5,196 bases of DNA, taken from Sphingomonadaceae bacterium. Lineage in GTDB: Bacteria; Pseudomonadota; Alphaproteobacteria; Sphingomonadales; Sphingomonadaceae. The position numbers were made by a program, and so were the translations under genes. Location: contig JAFAZM010000406.1 in the NCBI GenBank assembly GCA_019239785.1, positions 1 to 5,196 of the forward strand, written 5' to 3'. Shown in pieces: positions 1 to 5,196 of the stretch. A model generated the notes under the pieces. The model was not told the origin of the DNA. It was given only the letters and a program-made list of their open reading frames with translations, and searched no databases. How positions within the stretch are numbered: the first letter of the stretch is position 1; every line of letters begins with the position of its first letter.

Positions 1-949
1 AGAGACCCACTCGCCGCTGCCGGTAGAAAGCGGGTCCCTTGCTCTCGAGCACCACCGCCAGCGCGGTCAGCGCGATCAGCGGGAAGGTGAGCAGCAGCAG
101 CAGCAGGCTGGCGGCGACGTCGAACAGCCTCTTGGCGATCCGCGACAGCCGCTGCCCGGCCGAGAAGCCGTCCGAGAAGATCAGCCAGGAGGGATTGAGG
201 CTGTCGAGATCGACCCGGCCCGTCTCGCGCTCGATGAAGGAGGAGAAATCGTGGACCTGGACGCCGGTCGTCTTGATCTTGAGCAGGTCGTTGAGCGGCA
301 GCGCGTTGCGCCTTTCCTCGAGCGCGAGCACGACCTCGCCGGCGCCGAGGCCGAGCAGATGGTCGGGCAGGCTCGGGATCGCATCGCGGTTGACCGCCTG
401 CGAGACGGCGACGGCGCCGTCGTTCATCGCGACGAACCCGACCGCGGCGAAGCCGGCGTTGCTGGAGTTGGCGAGCGCCTCGATCCGCGCCGCCCGCGCG
501 CCGGCCCCAAGCACCATCACCCGACGCTTGAAGCGCTCGCCGCCGAGCAGGTCGCGGGCGAGGATGCGCACGACCGTCATCGCGATCAGGCCGAGCCACA
601 TCGCGTAGAGCAGGCTGGAGCGCCAGAAGCTGACCGGCGGCACCACGAAGAAGACCAGGGAGAGGAGGATGATGCCGAGCATCACCGCGACCATCAGCCG
701 CGCCACCGCGAAGCGGACCGAGCGGATCGCCTGCATCCCGTAGACGCCGACCGCGACCATCGCCGCCTCGACCGTGACCGCGAAGGCGAACATGTTCGGC
801 AATCGCGCCGCATCCGCATCGAGCGCGCCGGTGACCTGCCACAGCCGCAGCGCCCAGCCCGCCTGCGCCGCCGCCATCAGCAGGACGAAGTCGATCAGGC
901 CGAGCAGCAGCACCGCATAGGGCACATAATGTTTGAACAGCCGGATCAC
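1..949 (-). CDS. Exopolysaccharide sugar transferase (polyprenyl glycosylphosphotransferase), PEP-CTERM-locus type, 3' truncated by window
   Basis: This membrane enzyme would transfer a sugar-1-phosphate from a nucleotide sugar to undecaprenyl phosphate, the first step of exopolysaccharide repeat-unit synthesis. The 316 visible residues start at a GTG and begin VIRLFKHYVP, which matches the conserved start of sugar transferases from PEP-CTERM-associated EPS loci and decides the start. Hydrophobic segments lie near residues 11-29, 53-71, 84-104 and 111-130. A Rossmann-like CoA-binding-type domain follows, with VMVLGAGARA at 144-153. The segment KRLFDVAASLLLLLL (273-287) and GPAFYRQRRVGL (305-316) mark the entry of the bacterial sugar transferase domain, whose catalytic remainder lies beyond the window. 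Family members are usually about 460 residues, so roughly 150 are missing. No clear Shine-Dalgarno precedes the GTG. The gene diverges from the P450 operon. The general family is secure; the PEP-CTERM subtype rests on recalled N-terminal similarity; the sugar is unknown. Confidence 0.9.
   Translation of the reverse strand, partial: MIRLFKHYVPYAVLLLGLIDFVLLMAAAQAGWALRLWQVTGALDADAARLPNMFAFAVTVEAAMVAVGVYGMQAIRSVRFAVARLMVAVMLGIILLSLVFFVVPPVSFWRSSLLYAMWLGLIAMTVVRILARDLLGGERFKRRVMVLGAGARAARIEALANSSNAGFAAVGFVAMNDGAVAVSQAVNRDAIPSLPDHLLGLGAGEVVLALEERRNALPLNDLLKIKTTGVQVHDFSSFIERETGRVDLDSLNPSWLIFSDGFSAGQRLSRIAKRLFDVAASLLLLLLTFPLIALTALAVVLESKGPAFYRQRRVGL
92..106. repeat. Short (CAG)5 trinucleotide tract inside the sugar transferase gene
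   Basis: Five perfect CAG units on the plus strand are read on the minus strand as five consecutive CTG leucine codons, in the membrane segment at residues 282-286 just before the catalytic domain. Slippage would add or remove leucines without shifting the frame. It is most likely ordinary codon bias in a leucine-rich helix. Confidence 0.4.
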
Positions 950-999
950 GCCGCCGCAGCCCGCCGCCGCTGAGAGAGAGGTGTAAGCGTCTCCGACAT
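946..999 (-). other. Possible 17-codon leader ORF overlapping the sugar transferase start
   Basis: An ATG at 999 on the minus strand opens a frame reading MSETLTPLSQRRRAAAA. It ends at a TGA (948-946) that overlaps the sugar transferase GTG in the four bases GTGA. This stop/start overlap is the classic arrangement for translational coupling and could compensate for the absence of a clear ribosome binding site at the GTG. The ATG itself has no obvious Shine-Dalgarno upstream, and it lies inside an inverted repeat. The ORF is short and could easily be chance; no peptide function is claimed. Confidence 0.2.
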
Positions 1000-1015
1000 G
1001 GTGCGCACTGTCGGA
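992..1015. repeat. Inverted repeat, 7-bp arms with 10-bp spacer (candidate operator)
   Basis: TCCGACA (992-998) and TGTCGGA (1009-1015) are perfect inverted arms. The spacer contains the 8-bp palindrome GTGCGCAC (1001-1008), offset by one base from the centre of the arms. No T-run follows on either strand, so a terminator is unlikely. The position, 43 to 66 bases upstream of the minus-strand GTG and over 110 bases upstream of the P450 start, suits an operator. Which protein would bind is unknown. Confidence 0.4.
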
Positions 1016-1038
1016 TAAATTGACAAAGTTTCGGTAAA
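1011..1038. repeat. Short direct repeats TCGG(A)TAAA about 20 bp apart
   Basis: TCGGATAAA at 1011-1019 and TCGGTAAA at 1031-1038 differ by one inserted base. Their starts are exactly 20 bp apart, close to two helical turns, so two protein subunits could bind the same face of the DNA. The first copy shares TCGGA with the right arm of the adjacent inverted repeat. The copies are short, so chance is a real alternative. Confidence 0.3.
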
Positions 1039-1065
1039 GACGCGCTCGTCCACGGAAAATCCGGA

Positions 1066-1080
1066 CCCCGCGGAGCGGGG
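1066..1080. repeat. Perfect GC hairpin (6-bp stem, 3-nt loop) upstream of the P450
   Basis: CCCCGC (1066-1071) and GCGGGG (1075-1080) pair perfectly around a GGA loop. On the plus strand it is followed by CTCTTGTC, which is only weakly U-rich. It would lie in the 5' leader of the P450 operon if transcription starts upstream. It could be an attenuator, a weak terminator of leftward-originating transcripts, or simply a stable leader stem. I see no basis to choose. Confidence 0.35.
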
Positions 1081-1126
1081 CTCTTGTCACGGCCGGCCTG
1101 CTGTTCAATGAGGGGCCGACATCCTG

Positions 1127-2395
1127 ATGCGAGAGACGATGGAATTCAGTCCACCCCGGCTCGAATTTTCCGGCCGGGAGCCCTTGCTGTTTCCCGGTCT
1201 CGGCAAGGTTTTGCGGGAGCCGATGCGTTACTGGCCGCCGGCGATCGTCGAGCGGGCGGCGCTGGAGGCGCGCGCGGGAAGCACCCGGATCGCACTGATC
1301 GCGGAGCCGGCGACCGTCACCCGGATCCTGCTCAACCGCGGCGACCAATTCCCGCGGGCGCGGCTCCACGACCGGATCCTCGGCGCCGCCTATGGCGAGA
1401 ATCTGATCCGCGGCGACCGGCTCGACTGGCGCCGGCAACGGAAGGAAATCGCGCAGCCGCTCACCACCGCTTACTCGCTGGAGATGGCGCCGCGAATGCG
1501 GCGCGCCTGCATGCGGATCATGGACGAATGGGCCGCAGCCGGCCCCGATGCGCCGATCGACCTCCTGCGCGACGCCCGGCGCTTCGCGCTCGATTCCTTG
1601 TGGCGCTGCTTCTTCGCGAGCGAAAGCGAGGCGGCGGGGGGGCCGGATCCGGTCGTCGAGGCGGCCGCGCTGACGATCGACGCGCACCGCACCGGCACCC
1701 TGGTCGAGCATCTCGCGGACCTGCGCCCGCTGGCGCGACGGGCGCTCGACCGGGGCTATGCCGGCCGCGGGCCTGCGGATCTCGGCGATGCGCGCGACGA
1801 GGCCGCCGATTTCAACACGATGCTGCTCTTCCTTCACGCCGGGCACGACAATGTGACCGCGACCTTGGGCTGGGCGCTGTGGCTGCTCGCGCACCATCCC
1901 GAAATCCAGCAGCAGGTGCGCGAGGAAGCGCGTGCCGCCGGCAGCGACGCCGGCCCCGGCGCCGCCCCGCTCGCGAATGCGCTGATCCTCGAGACCTTGC
2001 GTCTCTACCCGCCGATCATGCACCTCATCCGCGACGTCACCGTGGATCTCGAGGTGGCGGGAGCGACGATCGGCGCCGGCTTCACCGCTGTGCTCAGCAT
2101 GTATGCGATGCACCGCAACCGGCTGTGGTGGCCGGCGCCGGACTCGTTCCGCCCGGAGCGCTTTCTCGGCAAGGCCGGGGAGCAGGCGCGGCGCACGATG
2201 CTGCTCCCGTTCGGCGCGGGGCCGCGCGGCTGCATCGGCGCGAGCTTCGCCCTGGTCGAGCTCGTCCTCGCCGTGCGGCTGATCGTCGCGCGCTTCGCGC
2301 TCGCGCCGGTCCCCGGCCGGGCGCTGGACTGCCGCGTCGATTGGGTGCTCCGGCCCGAAGGCGAGGCGCCGCTGCTCGCCCGGCCGCTGGCATGA
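1127..2395 (+). CDS. Cytochrome P450 monooxygenase-like protein
   Basis: This is a soluble haem-thiolate protein of 422 residues with no signal peptide or membrane anchor. Conserved elements appear in order: C-helix WxxxR (W101, R105), I-helix AGHDNVT (238-244), K-helix ExxR in ETLRLYPP (E289, R292), FRPERF (341-346), and the haem loop LPFGAGPRGCIG with ligand Cys369. From ExxR to Cys is 77 residues, the same as in P450 BM3, so the C-terminal core is intact. Two oddities stand out. The I-helix Thr normally needed for O2 activation is Asn242. The stretch between E-helix and I-helix looks about 30 residues shorter than in BM3. ETLRLYPP recalls fatty-acid/CYP102-like groups, but the substrate is unknown. 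No redox partner is encoded in the window. A second ATG at 1139 is an alternative start; neither has a strong ribosome binding site. It is the first gene of the operon, 22 bp before the MBOAT gene. Confidence 0.93.
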   Translation: MRETMEFSPPRLEFSGREPLLFPGLGKVLREPMRYWPPAIVERAALEARAGSTRIALIAEPATVTRILLNRGDQFPRARLHDRILGAAYGENLIRGDRLDWRRQRKEIAQPLTTAYSLEMAPRMRRACMRIMDEWAAAGPDAPIDLLRDARRFALDSLWRCFFASESEAAGGPDPVVEAAALTIDAHRTGTLVEHLADLRPLARRALDRGYAGRGPADLGDARDEAADFNTMLLFLHAGHDNVTATLGWALWLLAHHPEIQQQVREEARAAGSDAGPGAAPLANALILETLRLYPPIMHLIRDVTVDLEVAGATIGAGFTAVLSMYAMHRNRLWWPAPDSFRPERFLGKAGEQARRTMLLPFGAGPRGCIGASFALVELVLAVRLIVARFALAPVPGRALDCRVDWVLRPEGEAPLLARPLA

Positions 2396-2417
2396 CAGCC
2401 GGAACCGGCGACCGGAG

Positions 2418-3887
2418 ATGAGCTTCCATTCGCTCGACTATCTGCTGTTCCTGCCGCTCGTCGTCCTGTTCTATTTCGCGACGCCGCACCGCTGGCGCTG
2501 GGCGCTGCTGCTGCTCGCGAGCAACCTCTTCTATGCGAGCTGGCGGTTCGAGTTCCTGCCCTTGCTCTGGCTGACGACCTGCGTCGACTATCTCGTCGCG
2601 CGCACCATGCCGTCGGTGCGTCCCGGTAATCTGAAGCGCGCCCTGCTTGCGGTCAGCCTGACGACCAACCTCGGCATGCTGCTCTTCTTCAAATATTTCG
2701 CGCTCGCCGCGAACACCTGGCTCGCCTTCACCCGTCCGGAGGGCTTCACCCCCGTCGAGATCCTGCTTCCGCTCGGCATCTCCTTCTACACCTTCCAGAC
2801 CCTTGGCTATGTCATCGACGTCTATCGCGGCCGCCAGCAGCCCGAACGGCACCTCGGCTATTTCGCGGTCTACGTGATGTACTTTCCCCAGCTGCTCGCC
2901 GGCCCGATCGAGCGGGCGACGCGCATCCTGCCGCAATTGCGCGAGGAGCATCGCTTCGAGGCCCGGCGCGCGGCCGCCGGCGGTGCGCTGATCCTGATCG
3001 GCTTCTTCAAGAAGCTGGTGATTGCGGACCGGCTGGCCATGTTCGTGCCGCAGGTCATGGCCCATCCGGCCGATTACTCGCCGCTGATCGTCACCGCCAT
3101 CTCCTTCGGCAGCATCTATCGCTATTATGCCGATCTCTCCGGCTATGCCGACATCGCGATCGGCTCCAGCCTGATCCTCGGAATCAGGCTCGCGGAGAAT
3201 TTCCACCGGCCGCTGGCGGCGGTCTCGATCAGCCAGTTCTGGCAGCGCTGGCACATCACGGTCACCAACTGGTTCCGGGACTATGTCTATCTGCCGATCG
3301 CGCGCGGCGCGCGCGGCCGCTGGCGCAGGCCGCTGGCGACGATCCTGACGATCGTCATCATCTCCTTCTGGCACGGCGCCGCCTGGACCTGGCTTGGCTC
3401 GGGCGTGGTCGCCGGCCTGCTGATGGTCGCCGAAGGCGCCGTGCGCCGGAACCGCCGCATCGGGCGGACGGCCGACGCGATCTTCGCTCGTCTGGGCATG
3501 AGCGAGCGGCAGAGCGACATCGCCAAGAACATGGCCAACCGGCTGGTGCTCTGGCTGTTCCTCGTCCTGCTCGGTTCGCTGGTCAATGCGCCGACCTGGC
3601 GGGACGCGATGGAGATGTGGCGCCAGATGGGCCGCCTGCCGCTTCAGCTCGTCTCCGCGCCGCTCGACCTGACGGGCGCAGGCCTCCTGCAGCCGGCGAT
3701 CCTGTTCGCCCTGCTCGGCATCGTCGCGCTCGAAATCTACCAATGGTTCGACGTGCGGCGCCCGGTGTTCGATCGGCTTGCAGCCCGCGGCCGGCCGATC
3801 GCCTGGTCCTTCTATTATGCGCTGATCGCCTGCATCTTCGTCTTCGGAGCCTTCGGCACCGCCCAGTTCATCTATTTCAAATTCTGA
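2418..3887 (+). CDS. MBOAT-family membrane O-acyltransferase (AlgI/DltB-like)
   Basis: This is a polytopic inner-membrane protein of 489 residues, a normal length for the AlgI group. It would pass an acyl group, usually acetyl, from a cytoplasmic donor across the membrane to a periplasmic or outer-surface acceptor. The start SLDYLLFLPLVVLFY is typical of the family. FWQRWHITVTNWFRDYVYLP (274-293) is the conserved cytoplasmic-facing motif with His279. SFWHGAAWTW (316-325) holds His319, the expected catalytic histidine. PLGISFYTFQTLGYVID (118-134) and FPQLLAGPIER (156-166) are further family blocks. About 11-13 hydrophobic helices are visible. The ATG is placed by this N-terminal match. GGAG sits directly against the ATG, too close to serve as a normal Shine-Dalgarno, so translation may be coupled to the P450. 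The SGNH-like gene 12 bp downstream is the expected partner. The acyl group and acceptor cannot be read from the sequence. Confidence 0.95.
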   Translation: MSFHSLDYLLFLPLVVLFYFATPHRWRWALLLLASNLFYASWRFEFLPLLWLTTCVDYLVARTMPSVRPGNLKRALLAVSLTTNLGMLLFFKYFALAANTWLAFTRPEGFTPVEILLPLGISFYTFQTLGYVIDVYRGRQQPERHLGYFAVYVMYFPQLLAGPIERATRILPQLREEHRFEARRAAAGGALILIGFFKKLVIADRLAMFVPQVMAHPADYSPLIVTAISFGSIYRYYADLSGYADIAIGSSLILGIRLAENFHRPLAAVSISQFWQRWHITVTNWFRDYVYLPIARGARGRWRRPLATILTIVIISFWHGAAWTWLGSGVVAGLLMVAEGAVRRNRRIGRTADAIFARLGMSERQSDIAKNMANRLVLWLFLVLLGSLVNAPTWRDAMEMWRQMGRLPLQLVSAPLDLTGAGLLQPAILFALLGIVALEIYQWFDVRRPVFDRLAARGRPIAWSFYYALIACIFVFGAFGTAQFIYFKF

Positions 3888-3899
3888 CCGGCACGCACC

Positions 3900-4952
3900 A
3901 TGAAAGCGATCCTGACCTTCTTCGCCCTCGGCCTGCTCCTCCTGGCCCTGCTCAACTGGATCAATCAGCTGCCGGCGGAGTCGCATGCCGAGGTCGACGA
4001 GATCACCGGCACGCTGGCGCGGGTCCCCGGGCACCAGGCGGTCCTGCTCGGCGGCTCGTCCGCTTATGCGATCGACTTTCGCGCCCTGTGCGTCGACGGG
4101 GTGCCCTTCTATCACGGCGCGCAGGACCTGTTCGAGGTTGCGGCCCTCGGCGACCTCATCCTCGATCGGCCCAATCCGCCCCGCTACTGGTTCGTCGAGG
4201 CGTCGCCGACCTCCCAGCTCGTCGACAACGGCTCCCAGGCCGCCGAGGTGACCAGGCCGCGCCGCAACCTTTACCGGGCGATGTTCGCGCTCGGCGAGCA
4301 TCGCCTGATCGGCGGCGACTGGCGCCAGGCCTTCATCGCCTTTGCCGCGCCGTCGCTCGGCTCGGCCGCCTGGTCGCCATATTTCGGTCGCGCCAAAAGG
4401 CTGCTCGGAATGGGCGGCCGGAGCGAGACCGAGCTTGAGGTAACGGGCCTTCGCCTCTCCGCCGCCGCCTCGGCGGCGAACGCGGCCGAGGAGGCGAGCG
4501 AGCGCAGGCAGGCGTTGCGGGCGATGCTCTATTACGATCCCGACATCGCCGCCCGCGCCGAAGCGGCGCTGCAGGCATTGAACGCGCGCATCCGGGCCCA
4601 GGGCGGCGTCATGATCCTCGTGGTGCCGCCGAATCCGGAGGCGACCCGGACCGCGACGCTCGCCCAGATGCCGCGCGAGGTTGCCGAATTCGGCCAGATC
4701 CTCCGCCGGCTCGCGAACCGGGGCGCGGTGATCGCGAATTACTGGTCCCTGCCGCTCTCCGGCCACGCCGAATTGTTCAGGGATCCGATGCACCTCAATC
4801 GCTGGGGCGCCCCCTTATTCTCTCGCCAGATGGGCGCGGACCTGCGCGCCCACCACGTGCTGCCGCCGGCGCCGCCGGGCTGTTCGGCCGGGGGAGCGGC
4901 GAGTATCTCGCCGCCCGGCCAAATAGGGCGAGATTCGCGCCGCCGGCTTTGA
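3900..4952 (+). CDS. Membrane-anchored SGNH-like protein, probable partner of the MBOAT acyltransferase
   Basis: I do not recognise a named family, but the layout fits the periplasmic DltD/AlgJ/AlgX-type partners that finish acyl transfer onto the polymer. Residues 4-20 form one hydrophobic N-terminal segment (signal anchor), which would put the rest in the periplasm. LLGGSSAY (49-56) resembles the first SGNH block, with Ser54 aligned to the nucleophile of the DltD-type GSS motif. MILVVPPNPEA (238-248) ends a core strand. RDPMHLNRWG (294-303) supplies the Asp295/His298 pair of the last block. An Ala/Glu-rich, probably helical stretch spans about 185-230. The ATG lies 12 bp after the MBOAT stop with no Shine-Dalgarno, which suggests coupling. 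The final 33 or so residues, from HHVLPP on, are Pro/Gly-rich, use codons rare in this gene (AGT, ATA, GGA, CGA) and overlap a hairpin. They may be a late extension rather than part of the fold. Function by context and motifs only. Confidence 0.85.
   Translation: MKAILTFFALGLLLLALLNWINQLPAESHAEVDEITGTLARVPGHQAVLLGGSSAYAIDFRALCVDGVPFYHGAQDLFEVAALGDLILDRPNPPRYWFVEASPTSQLVDNGSQAAEVTRPRRNLYRAMFALGEHRLIGGDWRQAFIAFAAPSLGSAAWSPYFGRAKRLLGMGGRSETELEVTGLRLSAAASAANAAEEASERRQALRAMLYYDPDIAARAEAALQALNARIRAQGGVMILVVPPNPEATRTATLAQMPREVAEFGQILRRLANRGAVIANYWSLPLSGHAELFRDPMHLNRWGAPLFSRQMGADLRAHHVLPPAPPGCSAGGAASISPPGQIGRDSRRRL
4886..4920 (+). repeat. Long interrupted hairpin at the 3' end of the SGNH-like gene
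   Basis: The outer arms GGCCGGG (4886-4892) and CCCGGCC (4914-4920) pair perfectly. The inner arms CGGCGAG (4897-4903) and CTCGCCG (4907-4913) pair around a TAT loop, with a four-base GGAG bulge (4893-4896) on the left side only. This gives 14 base pairs, nearly all G-C. The sequence after it (AAATAGGGCG) has no U-run, so it is not a standard intrinsic terminator. It lies inside the annotated coding frame and 62 bases before the radical SAM start. It could stabilise the upstream mRNA 3' end or dampen downstream expression. Confidence 0.55.
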
Positions 4953-4967
4953 TAGGGGTTCGCCGAG

Positions 4968-4973
4968 TAGGAG
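4968..4973 (+). promoter_or_regulatory. Ribosome binding site of the radical SAM gene
   Basis: TAGGAG lies 9 bases before the ATG at 4983, a good Shine-Dalgarno at good spacing. It fixes the start of the radical SAM gene. It is the only strong ribosome binding site in the four-gene run, which suggests that this gene is translated independently while those upstream depend more on coupling. Confidence 0.7.
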
Positions 4974-4982
4974 TCGTGTTGG

Positions 4983-5196
4983 ATGTCGGATCGACGAGCC
5001 AGGGCCTCGCGCCTGCGATTGCTGCTCGAGCAATCGCCGCGGGCGGCGCAGGCCTATGAAGACGCGAAGCAGGTGGTGCGGGCCTTTCGCAAGCCCGCAT
5101 TCTACGAGGTCGCCACCCGCTGCAACCTGCTCTGCGAGGGCTGCTATTATTTCTCCGACAATTTCACCGCCGTCGAGGAGGTGAAGGATCCGGCGC
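4983..5196 (+). CDS. Radical SAM enzyme, N-terminal fragment (runs off the window)
   Basis: Only 71 residues are visible. They contain FYEVATRCNLLCEGCYYF, in which Cys48, Cys52 and Cys55 form the CX3CX2C motif that binds the [4Fe-4S] cluster and S-adenosylmethionine. The aromatic Tyr directly after the last Cys, and the FYEVATRCN lead-in, are typical of SPASM/MoaA-like and related radical SAM enzymes. The roughly 45 residues before the motif are Arg/Ala-rich, with no extra cysteine cluster and no signal peptide, so a cytoplasmic enzyme is expected. The start is supported by TAGGAG 9 bases upstream. It is separated by 30 bp from the SGNH-like gene on the same strand and is probably in the same operon. 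The reaction type cannot be assigned without the C-terminal half, where an auxiliary cluster or B12 domain would show. Confidence 0.9.
   Translation, partial: MSDRRARASRLRLLLEQSPRAAQAYEDAKQVVRAFRKPAFYEVATRCNLLCEGCYYFSDNFTAVEEVKDPA

Larger units (their letters stand above)
950..1126. promoter_or_regulatory. Divergent intergenic region between sugar transferase and P450 operon
   Basis: This region of about 177 bp must carry the 5' signals of both transcription units, unless either is driven from within the other. Its 1015-1040 part is visibly more AT-rich than the surroundings. A TTGACA hexamer at 1020-1025 on the plus strand matches a sigma-70 -35 box, but 17 bp downstream the sequence is cgctcg, not a -10. 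I therefore do not call a promoter there. On the minus strand TTTACC (1038-1033) and TTTATC (1019-1014) are only weak matches. No sigma-54 -24/-12 pair or GGAAC-type EcfG element was seen. The region also holds the repeats and hairpin listed separately. Confidence 0.6.

Noticed and set aside
251..973. A 240-residue plus-strand frame opposite the sugar transferase
   Set aside because: It is dominated by Asp, Arg, His and Glu with no domain. The minus strand in this interval encodes a coherent membrane protein with family motifs.
1020..1048. TTGACA at 1020-1025 as a complete sigma-70 promoter for the P450 operon
   Set aside because: The -35 hexamer is perfect, but no -10-like sequence occurs at 16-18 bp spacing (cgctcg lies there). 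A full promoter is not supported.
1084..2421. A 445-residue plus-strand frame overlapping the whole P450 gene
   Set aside because: It is Arg/Ala/Pro-rich low-complexity sequence without motifs, while the other frame carries every P450 signature. It is a shadow frame.
3617..4438. A 273-residue plus-strand frame spanning the MBOAT/SGNH junction
   Set aside because: It overlaps the ends of two well-supported genes in another frame and has Arg/Pro/Ala-rich shadow composition.
2094..4793. An 899-residue open frame on the minus strand across the P450 3' end, the MBOAT gene and most of the SGNH-like gene
   Set aside because: Its translation is extremely rich in Arg, Asp, Glu, Gln and Gly with no recognisable domain. 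It is antisense to well-supported genes. Long antisense frames are common in GC-rich DNA, where stop codons are rare.
4886..4920. The long hairpin as an intrinsic terminator ending the operon before the radical SAM gene
   Set aside because: No U-run follows the stem, and the next gene begins 62 bases later on the same strand with its own good ribosome binding site.

Overview
The window is GC-rich (very roughly two thirds G+C by eye). It looks like an alphaproteobacterial chromosome, most likely a sphingomonad. That assignment is an inference from codon use and from the types of protein present; there is no rRNA or other taxonomic marker. It holds five protein genes in two divergent transcription units. 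No tRNA, rRNA, insertion sequence, CRISPR array or phage gene was seen.

Left arm (1-949, minus strand, 3' end cut by the window): the N-terminal two thirds of a membrane sugar transferase of the polyprenyl-glycosylphosphotransferase type. Its N-terminus resembles the form found in exopolysaccharide loci that accompany the PEP-CTERM/exosortase protein-sorting system. It would load the first sugar-1-phosphate onto the lipid carrier.

Middle (950-1126): a divergent intergenic region of about 180 bp. It holds an inverted repeat, a pair of short direct repeats about 20 bp apart, a GC-rich hairpin and a possible 17-codon leader ORF. No convincing complete -35/-10 pair was found.

Right arm (1127 to the window end, plus strand): a tight run of four genes separated by 22, 12 and 30 bp. 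They encode a cytochrome P450, an AlgI/DltB-like MBOAT O-acyltransferase, a membrane-anchored SGNH-like protein (the usual partner of such an MBOAT) and the start of a radical SAM enzyme with a CX3CX2C cluster motif, which runs off the right edge. The MBOAT/SGNH pair implies acyl transfer across the membrane to a polymer or lipid-linked glycan. The P450 and radical SAM enzyme would act in the cytoplasm, perhaps on the acyl donor or on a lipid or glycan precursor. The combination next to an exopolysaccharide initiator suggests an accessory polysaccharide- or lipid-tailoring operon; its product cannot be read from the sequence.

The most distinctive points are the P450's Asn in place of the usual oxygen-activating I-helix Thr, its apparently shortened F-G region, the unusual four-gene combination, and the atypical 3' end of the SGNH gene, which overlaps a long hairpin.
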